A stretch of 64,000 nucleotides of DNA from assembly GCA_013176395.1 (NCBI GenBank), contig JABMLP010000012.1, positions 1,178,001 through 1,242,000 of the forward strand, in the 5' to 3' direction. The translations under genes and the position numbers were made by a program. Origin of the DNA: Venturia oleaginea. Its lineage: Eukaryota; Ascomycota; Dothideomycetes; Venturiales; Venturiaceae. The notes under the pieces were generated by a model that worked only from the letters and a program-made list of their open reading frames with translations, ran no database searches and had not been told where the DNA came from. This document shows, in pieces, positions 23,351 through 33,807 of this stretch. Every line of letters begins with the position of its first letter. The stretch's first letter is position 1.

Positions 23351-25020
23351 ACGATTGACGAGTTATAGGAGAAAAAAGTGATGGGTTTTTTTATCGTTGC
23401 CAGTATCTTGGTATACGAGACGCTTAATTGTTGAGTACTAGCCAGCGCGCGTGGGTCTTTGATCTCATCGCAATTGAACCTTTCCTGCGAGAATACGGGA
23501 CATTCGGAGTATGGGAAGGATAGGGAGTCTGCCGGCATTGATATGGTTCAACCTCGACACGAGATATGAGGGCTTGCCTTACCAGTGGAAGCGGACGGCT
23601 GTTTGGTTAGACTCGCAATCTGTGTTGATAGAAGAAGCCTTTGTATATGCAGCTTGAGCTCGCCAGGTACATGTGCCGCATGCTCTATTCAAGTCGTTGA
23701 TGGACTTGTTCGAATCAAAGGTCGTTGCAGCCATAGGGAAGCTTGGTCAAAAATGATCCCTGGTACTTTTACGTCGGTTACTTCTCGGAGTCTGCCATCT
23801 CCTTTTCAGTCTCGCGACCTCGTTTTGAATGCGACCCCTGGCACGTGCTCCAAAAGTCAAAATAGAACTTGATCTCCTCAATAATCCAAGCCGACGACAC
23901 CATTTCCATGCCAAGGATATAACTGACTCTCCGAGCCTCCCCTTGTCTCTCTTCCGAAATCCTAAACTCGCGTGCGTGGTTGGAGAAGGATTCCACCATA
24001 ATTTCCTTCTCAGGGGAAAAATTCGGAGTGCTGCGAGATACACCAAAAATAGACATCCTCGGGGATCGATCTCGACCACCACCGTTTCCAGCTTGGTGCT
24101 AAACTCCGTCTAGCACCACGACGAGACCTCTCGAAATCCAACCGTATCTAGCATCAATTTTAACCTTTATTATCACTTGCACTTGATGATCTCTCTGGAA
24201 ATTTATCCATGTCGATTTTGAATTTGGAGACCTGTAAGTGGAAAGAGAAGATATTTTCTGGAGATCAAGGAGACATTGAATTGCTGAAGCCACTCTGCAA
24301 CCTTAGAGAAGCAAGCTCAGGTCCTCCCCAAGCTCGGTCTCGGCTGCTTGCCAATTTTTTCTCGTCGCGTTGGATCGGGCAAGCCGTCGCAAAGATCAAG
24401 ACTTCAATTGACCAATACTTGTCCATGCGAGTGCCAAGTCGTACAACGTGGCTTTGGAAGACCATCACACGACGTCAAACTAGTGATGTTATCCAGACCC
24501 ATGTGGTTCGTACGAAGGGGAGAATTCGGTCTTGGGCCTTAGAAGTAGCATGCTTCAGCCCTGTTTCTGCTTTTTGACGGCAGAGGCTCTAGATTCTAAC
24601 TGTAAGTTGGTTCTAAATGGTAGACAATGCGCGCCGCGTGGTATCCATACATGTCTCTTTTGGCATGGACCAGGTGCGGGAAGCCATTCATAGATCGTCG
24701 TATCGTGGGCGTTGGTGTGTGTATACTTAATATCGGCTACCGCTGATCTGTTGTTGCACCCTTCCATTCCATCTCTCTCCTCACATTCCAGTCGGGTCAC
24801 TTCGAGTGTTTCTAAACTGTTCTTGCCATTTCTATCATCTGCTGATGATACTTATTTGTCATTGTTGCTATCATCGATCACAAGGACACACAATAACACA
24901 GAGCTAAACTACTTAAACCCTTTCTTCTAACTTTAGATTATTCTCAATTCAATTCAGATCGGCCCAACCAACAAGCACTCCTACATCGCCAAGCAAGGAA
25001 AATCACGAAGATCAACGACC
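23351..25020. other. intergenic, 1.7 kb
   Basis: Only short overlapping frames on both strands; none has family resemblance. From about 24740 the sequence becomes C/T- and AC-rich, fitting the promoter and leader of the secreted-protein gene at 25021. Confidence 0.45.
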
Positions 25021-25518
25021 ATGTTCTCAAAGATCCTTAGCACCCTTCTCGTCTGCCTCGTCGTCCTCACCTCGGCCTGGCCAACCACCTCATCCATCCT
25101 CACTCGAGATGCCTCCGCCGACCCTGTCGCTCCCCTTGCCGTAGCTGTTGTGATCTCCGCCGACCCCGTCGCCGTTCTCAACGTCTTCAGCACCACCTCT
25201 ACAAGCCTGAATATCATCGCTGGAGCCAAGAAATGCCAGACCAAGGCTTCGACCGTCAAGCTCGAGGGCGGCGTTTGCTTCACCATTCCTACTGAAGGAC
25301 TCGGATTCAAGGTGTCCAGCATCGTCTCTGGTTGCAAAGGCGAGTCTCATCCATCTTCCAGGTGACTACAATGTGAACATAATTTCTAACTTCTGGCACC
25401 AGTCTACGGCTACGCAACCATGGACTGCACAGACACCAACCAACAGGTCACAGCCGGTTGCTTTGATGTCAGCAGTGATACTGGCTCGCAACTATCTTCT
25501 CTCAAGATCACCTGTTGA
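25021..25518 (+). CDS. small secreted cysteine-containing protein (effector candidate)
   Basis: 144-aa secreted protein of unknown function. Exons 25021-25339 and 25403-25518. Signal peptide MFSKILSTLLVCLVVLTSAW is clear. The mature protein has six cysteines (KKC, GGVC, SGC, MDC, AGC and the C-terminal ITC), enough for three disulfides. The intron (25340-25402) only keeps the frame if the donor is GC (AAAG|GCGAGT) with a normal ...CACCAG acceptor; both GT alternatives nearby run into stops or lose the cysteine-rich end. GC-AG introns are a known minority class in fungi. If the intron were retained the protein would end after GESHPSSR. No known domain recognised; size and cysteine content fit fungal small secreted proteins. 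Confidence 0.65.
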
Positions 25519-27008
25519 TCATGGGTCAGGTTACCACGAAAATGCCTTGTATCTTACGACGTTTATCATGGCAATCGAGTGAATGTTCTCATGGACTAAT
25601 ATTCATGTCTTGGAGTTCAAAGGACGGAGGAGCATTTTGATACCCAGTACATACAAACACGGCGGGGATACTGGTACAGCGATTGAGCGAGCGAGCGATT
25701 TCAGAATTACCTTTGCTTTTACATACTCCTGATGTCATAATGAGAATTTGATCCATTTCAATGATTCAATGTCCCAACGAACACATTGCGGCAACGTTTT
25801 AACCCCATCCCTTCATCTCATGAATAACAACACGACTTGACAGTTCTACATTGTCATGGATATCACAAACCTGACAAGTTCGTTTGGGGAAAAATCAGAA
25901 GTGCCGTTACTGGATCGTCTGGAAATTTCAATACGACCCTGTGACGAATCTTTTTCTTGGGTATCCCAGCACCGCGACTTCGCTAATCTGGTATCCCTTG
26001 AACGAAACATACCATTGATTTTGCCGCTCCTACATCGAGACCGAGCGTGATCAATTCCCGGTCATTGGGTTTTTGCAGATTGCCATGATTTCATCGCTAT
26101 CCATCTCCAATTGAAAGAGCTGAATTGCATTATAGGTATTGTGGAGGTCACGTCAAGAAATTGGTACGTAACACAACTGCAGTATGTTAGTCCCGTTTTC
26201 ACGAGAATAGGTACGGTAGTTACCTGAATTCGAATTTTCTTCCGACTAATTGCTGTGCTGGGTATTTATGGGGGAATTCTCTAGTCGGTACTGTTATTGT
26301 TTAGATATGAGGAGAGGAAGTACCGATTGGCTCTGCATTTTGGGCTGGATGTAGGTTACGTTGCTCAGAATAAATTATGTTATCGTGTAAGCTTACATCA
26401 GGAGTAAGTATCCTCTTCACGCTTAATCTTCAGATATCCTATGTTTCTGTCCATTCCGTTCGTTTCTCTGTGGCAGAATGTGATCGAGTTTTTGGAACCG
26501 ATGAAGAATCTGTGATTGTAATCTCTATCCGAAGATATCCAGCAACGAGTAGATACGCCTGAAGTTACACACTTGTTCTGCGATACAATCTAATACTATC
26601 GTTGGTCAAATATTGGTCATGTATCAATTTCTCGGGGGGGTGGGGGGGAGGGAGGGGGGGGGTTACTTAAAAAAAACTATTTGGTTGGAGAAATATATTA
26701 GACTTTGACGTCTACTCTCTAATTCGAAGCTGAAACGTAAACATGGGGAAGAAATGATCGACTTTTCTTGCTTGGGAAATAAGACCGAATCATGGCGGAA
26801 AGCTATCGGATTAAAAACGGTTGCATAAAGAACCGGGCATGGGCTTTACTATTTCCAACTTAATGATATTATTTACGTTTTCGGCTAGAGATGACACAGA
26901 ATTGGCTTTTACTCGTCGATTCTTCCAAGTTATGCCTGACCTGATCACGCAGACGAGCGATGACAATGTCATCTCGATATGTTACCTCAAGCTCTTGATT
27001 AGGCTCCT
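25519..27008. other. AT-rich intergenic with poly-G tract
   Basis: No coding frame supported. Sequence is AT-rich with a striking G tract at 26634-26662. Confidence 0.5.
26634..26662 (+). repeat. G-rich tract
   Basis: 29 nt almost entirely G, broken only by single T or A positions, giving at least four runs of three or more G. Could form a G-quadruplex or be a slippage product. Confidence 0.85.
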
Positions 27009-28335
27009 CTACTCAACAAAAGCAGTGAAGATTTGCAGACCGCTTTCCGCCTCAAATTCCATTTCCACTCCATGCCCGACGAAGAAGATATAGCCCTCTT
27101 TCAAGTCATAGTCTTTACCCTTGGCTTTCATTTTCCCACTTCCTTCAGTGGCAATAAGGATACTTGGTCCACCCAAGGCACCAATGGTCTCGCTTTCACC
27201 CTTGCCGAGTTCTGTTCCTAGCACGGAAAATTCGCTCAGGGGTGGCGCATACTCCAGCGTCTTCCCCTTCTTCGCCCTGGAAAACTTCTTGGGTTTGAGC
27301 ATGGCTTCTTTGGCGGAGTGGGGTGTGAAAGTTAGGCATTCGGTGAACATGTCAACGTTGTTCCGGTCGGCGCTTGGACAGAAACCGGTGTTCAAGACGT
27401 TGTTGGAACGAGCCATGCATTCGATGATATCGCCGGAGAGATAGGCGTGGATACCATCAGCCGGGATATAGATTGAATCTCCTTTGTCGAGCGTCATGTA
27501 GTTCATGGTGATCAACGCGACAAGAGTACCAGGATCAGTTTGATCGTACTGAGCCCATAGTCTCTCGATCATCGAAGGAATGTATGTTTCATCTCCAAAC
27601 TGCTCCTTTGGTATTTTGCGTAGCTTTTCGCCACAACCTTTGATGGCTTCATCGGAGGCCATGAGCATGGCTTTGACGACATGTTTCACTGACTGGTCGT
27701 CAAACGCGGGTTTCTTCACCATCGGGCGGAATTGCCGAAGTGGCTCGAGGTCGAGTAGTCTATCAATATCTGCTAGAGGCTTGAATCCGCAGAAGGCTTC
27801 GAAGGGCCCCAGTGCGAGGGCGATTTCTGGCTTGTGATTTGGATCCGTGAACTGGCTTGGGTCTTTGGCGTGCAATTTTGCGGCGAGGTCTTTATTCTAG
27901 ATGAGTCGGTAAGTTTGAGCGGTTGAGAATTGGACAGGAAACAGTATCTACCGGATGGAGTTGGAGCGGTAGAGCTTTGGCGATGGACAGAACCTTTGGC
28001 AAGAATGGTAGATCTTTGTGGCCGAATTTCTGCAAGACTGATTCTCCAAAGAGTTCTTGTGAGTGGTTGTTGATGACATGTTGTAAGTCCTCGCCAGTGG
28101 CTAGCACATAAGATGGTAGTTCGGGGTACGTTCCCATCCACCTTGGAATTGTCAGCAAAAAAGGCAGAACTCAACTGGCCAGGTCCTACATTTCGGCATA
28201 GTCTTTGCTCTCATCGATGTTGAAATCGGTTCCTGGCGTTTTCTCACAAAGCTGAGCTGCCAAAGACTCTTTTCCTTTCTTACCCCATGGGTAGTTGTTG
28301 CAAAGACATTTCAGTTGGATGACTGATTCTACCAT
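27009..28335 (-). CDS. PMI40: mannose-6-phosphate isomerase
   Basis: Zinc enzyme interconverting fructose-6-P and mannose-6-P; the first step to GDP-mannose for mannan, GPI anchors and glycosylation. 407 aa from exons 28335-28190, 28141-27952 and 27896-27009; introns 28142-28189 and 27897-27951. Metal-binding motif PLQLHPNK (Gln109, His111), Glu136 in NHKPEIALAL, and His262 in PADGIHAYL; the catalytic arginine lies in ECMARSNNVLNTG (Arg275). The N terminus has the usual NNYPWGKKGKES motif. The length is close to yeast Pmi40 (about 430). It is head-to-head with a GT34 mannosyltransferase-like gene, a suggestive pathway link. Confidence 0.95.
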
Positions 28336-28976
28336 AGTGATATATTGGTTGACTGAGCTGGAGCTGGATGATTAGGTGCGGACGAAAAAGTCGAAATTCA
28401 AAAGAGAGTTTGGAAGTTTTATAACTCGTGTGCGTAGGTAGGCGAGACGTCATTATGAGAGAGACTCGGAGGGTCTTCAAACATCTCGAATGTCCCGTCA
28501 ATGGATTGCCGTTGGTTGGATCGGATGCTGAGGCAAGACTCTGGACTACCTAGGTATATGTTTGGCACAAAATGATTCGCTTTATGGCATGGGGATTGGG
28601 TTCCTTGGGTTAGTATTGAAGCGATGTCCTTGGTCGAGGCAAGTTCTTGCAGTCATGTTATCAGCCTATGGATAAGACACTATCCCATGGATTTGATTTC
28701 GGCGATTGATGATAGTTGATACTCTGACGAAGAATGGAAGTTGAAATCGGCGAATCACGAGCAGATATGATTTCTAAAGGGGGGGATTGCTAGCTATCCA
28801 CTCCTCCTCGAAGACCACTTCAGCACTTTGAATGCAAGAAACCCCTAATGCACCGTTGATGAGACATGTTACTCCCAAAGCAGTAACACCAACTACGTGC
28901 CACCTCACCAGATAGAGTTCGGCCAGAAGAGACCACAACCGACCTCTTCTCCATCCGCCTCCATCCGCCATATACG
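28336..28976. promoter_or_regulatory. divergent promoter region PMI40 / GT34 gene
   Basis: 640 bp between the two start codons. No coding frame or repeat; possible co-regulation of two mannose-pathway genes is inference. Confidence 0.45.
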
Positions 28977-30043
28977 ATGCACCACGGATACCCGACACGG
29001 AAGAGCTTACATTCTCCCGCCTTCTCAACAAAGACAAACCAACCCTCCTTCATACAAGCGCTGAGGCGGACGCGCAAACGGTCTCTCGCAGTAATCACCG
29101 TAGCCGCATTCTGCCTCTTCTGGCTTGTCGCGAAGCTCTTCGGGAAGGATTCCCTAGACTCGGATGCTGCTTTACCCATCTTCACAAAAGCCCCATCTGG
29201 ATCGCCCAATGTAGTAATAGTTACTACACTCGGCAACGATGCCTCTTTCAACGAAGCTCTGAAACGGAACAGGAAGAATTACGCCGCGAAGCATGGTATG
29301 TGGACTTGGAGCCATCGTAGCAGGCATTCAATTAACAGGAAATGCTGCAGGATACGCCACTTTCTTTCCAAGCATGACCGACTATCCAGTCGGCGACTCC
29401 CCCATCACCTGGTCAAAAGTGCCAGCGGTACGACATGCCATGACCAAGTTCCCAAAGACTCCTTTCTTCTTTTACGTCGACGAGCGAACCATAATTACGA
29501 ACCCCACCCTAAGTGTTGAGAAGCATATCACAGACAAGGAGCGGCTGGAATCTCTCATCATCTCGGATATTCCTGTTGTCCCACCAGACAGTGTCATCAA
29601 GACATTTGGTAGCATCAAGGGCGAAAAGGTTGATTTGATCTTGACGCAGGATAAAGAGGGGCTGAGCCAGGGGAGCTGGATTGTGAGACGAGGAGAATGG
29701 GCAAAGTTCCTGCTTGATGCGTGGTTTGACCCATTGTATCGCTCATACAATTTTCAGAGGGCAGAGCGTCATGCTTTGGAGCATATTGTGCAGTAAGTTG
29801 CTCTCTGGCTACAATTGAAGACGGTGCACTAATCATGGCAACAGATGGCACGGCACGCTTCTCGCAAAGATCGCTTTGATACCACAAAATCTGTTGAACT
29901 CTTACACGGAGAAGGATCACAAACTAGCTGGCGAAAACGGCATGTGGAAGGATGGGGATTTCATGGTCAGCTTCCCAGACTGCAATGAGCCGCCACGATC
30001 CTGCAAAGAGGAGATGGACCCCTTTTTTCGCAATTTTTCTTAG
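28977..30043 (+). CDS. GT34 (Mnn10/Mnn11-type) alpha-1,6-mannosyltransferase-like protein
   Basis: Type II Golgi membrane protein of the MNN10/MNN11/GMA12 family, which extends the mannan backbone. 323 aa from exons 28977-29295, 29339-29792, 29845-30043; introns 29296-29338 (only 43 nt) and 29793-29844. Basic N terminus, single anchor RSLAVITVAAFCLFWLVAKLFG (about 35-56), then the catalytic region: SPNVVIVTTLGND, RNRKNYAAKHG, SKVPAVRHAMTKFPKTPFFF, ITNPTLSVEKHI, SQGSWIVRRGEWAKFLLDAW, ERHALEHIVQWH. The usual D-x-D of the family is represented here by YVDERTII (Asp154, Glu155, Arg156), so metal binding may be altered, as in some non-catalytic complex partners. The subfamily (MNN11 versus MNN10) is not certain. 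Confidence 0.8.
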
Positions 30044-30452
30044 ACGGAAGCCAGTGCGAGTGTTGAAGTCAAGAGAACATTGGTGTCAGTGTTTCTGTGG
30101 AGTTTGGAGCGTGTACGTTCAAAGGCTGGCATCACGGCTGATGGATGCCTTACTTTCTGACTATATCACTACGCAGGTAGCTAGAATATCAAGGATTTTA
30201 GCGTCCCCAAATAGCTGATTGTAATTTAGGTGGTGCGTAACATCAACAAGGCCATCTCTTTGTAACCAAATGAATTGTTGTTTAGTGCGATTGCCCAAGT
30301 GGGGAAAGTGAACTACTACCATTTTTTACCCAAGTACATGCCACGATAGCCTTGCAATTAATTCCATCCTACTCACTGCCATTCCACCAAGTCTCCATCC
30401 TCCCGCGTTAAACAAATATCCAGGACAAAAGAAGACGCACTTCTCTGCCTAA
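30044..30452. other. convergent 3' intergenic region
   Basis: Between the GT34 gene (+) and the small secreted protein gene (-). No gene seen. Confidence 0.5.
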
Positions 30453-30746
30453 TCAACACGAACCAAGAATGCACCCCAGATGTTCGGCGGGTGCCCGCAT
30501 GCATCGACACCAATCCAGCCGCGTCTTAGCTTCCACGTCGCACCTCCTTCCCTCTCTTTGGCAAGGAGATGGTGGTGGGCGGTATGGGTCTTGTGGTTCT
30601 CGTCTCTCAACTTGGCCGGGAGAATAGAACAGGGTAGGATTGGTATCGAGGTTATCCAGAGATATAGTATCGTCTCCTACTTGATTTATAGAGAGGGCGG
30701 TTGTGAGGGCGAGGGGCGAGAGAACGAAGAAGGTAAGGAACTTCAT
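30453..30746 (-). CDS. small secreted cysteine-rich protein (effector candidate)
   Basis: 97-aa single-exon protein. Signal peptide MKFLTFFVLSPLALTTALS; a Kex2-like site may follow in QVERREPQ. The mature C-terminal part has six cysteines in a compact block (PCQREGRRC, DWCRC, HLGC, LGSC), giving a C-x6-C-x10-C-x-C-x9-C-x4-C spacing that would allow three disulfides. A TATA-like TATATAG sits about 125 bp upstream. It faces an AT-rich gene desert, a setting often seen for fungal effectors. No known fold recognised; an antimicrobial or host-interaction role is inference only. Confidence 0.65.
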   Translation of the reverse strand: MKFLTFFVLSPLALTTALSINQVGDDTISLDNLDTNPTLFYSPGQVERREPQDPYRPPPSPCQREGRRCDVEAKTRLDWCRCMRAPAEHLGCILGSC

Positions 30747-30870
30747 TTTTGGTTTAGTTTGGATTCGGTTGAGGTGAAGTTGGGTTGGAAGGAGAGGGAG
30801 GAAATGTTTGGAGGAAGTGTTTAGGGGGTGGTCTTTGAAGGTGTGAAAGAAGACGACAATTGAGAGACAC

Positions 30871-30877
30871 TATATAG
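30871..30877 (-). promoter_or_regulatory. TATA-like element of the small secreted protein gene
   Basis: CTATATA on the coding (minus) strand about 125 bp upstream of the ATG at 30746, a usual distance for a fungal TATA box plus leader. Confidence 0.35.
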
Positions 30878-30966
30878 AAGAGAATAAAGCAGGGGATTTC
30901 GATGGCCTGCTTGAAACAGATTATTTTTGGTCGTATGACTCCCGCCTCCATATACTTACTTGCCAT

Positions 30967-33585
30967 AGTATCCGGGCAAATAAACGTAGGCTCTCGATAT
31001 ATACCTCCGCACGATTTACGATGTGGTAAACCCGGTTACAATAGGGATGTCAAATCGACGTTTATTGTGGTCGGTTCGTGCATCAACGTGGACATTCTAA
31101 TTTTTTTTTATTCGACTGACTACTGAGTGGGTGAGTGAGCGATTGTGAGAGCTCAGCCTCATGATGGAACCTCGCTGAACTATACAGATAAGTTACTTCT
31201 TTCATCTTAAGTAATAAGCTCTTCTCGAAAAAAGGCTCGGACTTACTTTGTAAAAGCCTCAAGAACGGTCCTTTTGAGTCCTTGGGAGTCAATATATCGC
31301 GCCGTCAACATATCTGCTTGGCGTAGATCAGTCATGCTGTGTAAGTTCTTAGAATGTCCAGGTTGATACATAATCGATGCTTATTTGCCCGGCCACCGTA
31401 GTGAGATAAATATAGAGGTATGATCGATGGGATGCAAGGAACTATCGCTCAAGGCTCTATTCGGTTGAGGGTTGAATATGGCGGTTAGGGCCTAATCCGA
31501 GGCGTTTTTGACGTATTGTTCGGCCAAATCTGCAGTTTAAGGCGTAACCCACCGTAACTATCGTTTCGTTCGCTCTAAAATAAGAAATCTGGCAGAATCT
31601 TGTGAATGCATTATCTACCGCAATATTTAGAGGATGTGTCACAGCTTCGCACGGCCGATTATATGCCAAAAAAGCTTCTGCAGCAGGTTCTTGAGTAGGA
31701 GGGTCCCCTTCTTCTGCTCAGAAACCTGCGGGATTCTGCAGATTCTACCGAGTTATCTCACTTATTCGTCGCCAAAAGAGACGCTCGTAGGAGGGTCGAA
31801 AAGCGTCGGGTACGAGAAGCCATACTGAAGCTATTATCATTATCAATCGTATGATGTTACTCAAAACTCTTTGTCTTCCTCTGCTCTCTCCAGGAGCTGG
31901 CTTCAAAAAGCGATAAAAGCGCCTGAAAAACTGGTCGAACGGTGTGGGTGAATGATATTATAGGCATACGAAGGTTTACCGTGGGGTATAAGTGCATTGA
32001 AACGATTGCTTATCTGCTAAATTAGGCCCTATTTTAATCCCTAAATTATGCTGCAGGCAATATCCCTATACCAAAAACCTCATTGGAGCTGCAGATTCAA
32101 ATCCGAACTGAACAGCCCCTAAGTCGGAACGGAAGAGTTGCCCATGAATGAAGACAAAAGTGGCGTGTTGCTTGATAGATTAGGAGTCTGCCAATTGGAA
32201 CCGATGATATATTGTGATGCCGAGAAAGACGTCAACACTTGACAGGAATTTTATAAAGAACCTCGGGTATTTCCAACGCTAGAGTCTGTGCGAGGAAGGA
32301 ACATCAAAACATAAATTTATTTAGGCGAGAATACGCCGGCGGTATGAAAGATGCAGCCGAAAACTCCTGTTGAAGAAAACGCCAAGTGTTAACGCCTTTC
32401 TCGGTATCGCTATATTGTAGTTTCTGAGTGATCCAGTTCCGTCCCAACTCCCCTAATGATTTTTCTTCGCTAGTAAATAATCAGACTTGCTCACCGACCG
32501 AGGATCAATTGAAACGAGTTCACCCCGAACCCGGGCATTCGCAAACCAATGCGCCCAGAGATGCTTTCTCTTGGATTCTTACGTAGAAACTGCTTATACA
32601 ACCGATGAGTGAAAATTAGCTGATTCGTGTCGTGGATCTCCCAGAGATTATTACTGGGTCGTTACTCAATTTCTCATTTGAGCAATTAGTGGCAAAAAGC
32701 TGTCAATTTCGCGTTGAAGGAGACTTGACCTGACTGACAACGGGCGTATCTATCGACACGATCCGGCGAATATGATATGAATTTGATTGATGTGCGGTCC
32801 ATCGCCGCCCGGCAACCGGTGAAAGGATCTGGAGTTCCCTCCAAAGGACAACATGGACAAAGAATGATGGATCGGCGAATCACCAGTGCTGGCATTCCGA
32901 ATGCAGGTGAAAGGCTGAAGATTGCTGGTTCCACTTGACCATGTGGGATTTGCCCCTTATTTCCCCTCGACTATGTTTGGATCCTTTTGTGACCTATGCA
33001 GAGCCACTAACGCTGTGCAGCAGGAGGCCTGGATGCCTGAGCCTGAGATTGTTGATAGATCGGAGGTCTGTTGGTGAAAGGAGGTGAGGAAGAGATGGAT
33101 TGTCTTGAACGAAGGCTTTGTGTTACTCTGTGAGACGCGTAGCGGAGAATTTGCAGAATCTATCATCTATCCGTGGCGGATGCATGTGTAAGGTTCTGGG
33201 AAATGGTGGCACAGTGGCTTCATCAATTCAATGCCCCTTTGTGGTACGACTACACCTAAACTGAAATCAATAGGGATACCTGGGCGCAACTCGAGCTCGA
33301 TATCGATCAACTCCTGGAGATCCTTTTTCTTGGAGATTGCCAGAAATTGATCGATATCGATCTGGAGTTAAGCGAGTCCAAAACCAACGGGACCTTCGAA
33401 TGAAGCCGGCGTGGTGGTGAACCCAAGGATCGGCCACTGCAGCCTCCATTTTGCTTCTTGCTTTTTGCTTGGTGAACGGGAACTAGTTCTACAGCGCTTG
33501 CTCCGTCCTGGACTTTGTCCTTAGCTGACCAAAATATCTACGCTAAGCACAAATAGTACATCGAATAGTACGCTCTTTCATCAAT
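30967..33585. other. AT-rich gene desert
   Basis: About 2.6 kb with stops throughout all six frames and only 60-80 codon chance frames. No terminal repeats, transposase motif or RNA gene recognised. Could be an old degraded element, but nothing in the sequence proves it. Confidence 0.5.
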
Positions 33586-33807
33586 TTGACTTCCAAAGCG
33601 TTGAGCTTTCGCTCCCGTCATACAAGAAGCACTCGTCACTCCACCGGACCGGACCACGACCACGACCACGACACGTCCCATCCATATAGCCAGCCCCTGG
33701 ACAGCCCCGCGACGTTGAATCCTCAAAGATACCGCCTACTCTCCTGCCTCCACACTCCATCGAATACGCCCAGGAATGAGATACCAGCCTGTACAGTGAA
33801 AGCGGCA

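Noticed and set aside
32085..32115. B-box-like ttcaaatcc suggesting a tRNA gene
   Set aside because: No matching A box or cloverleaf could be drawn around it; no tRNA genes found in the window.
33290..33365. Repeated gatatcgatc motifs resembling an inverted repeat
   Set aside because: Pairing is short and imperfect, with no terminal-repeat or target-site structure.
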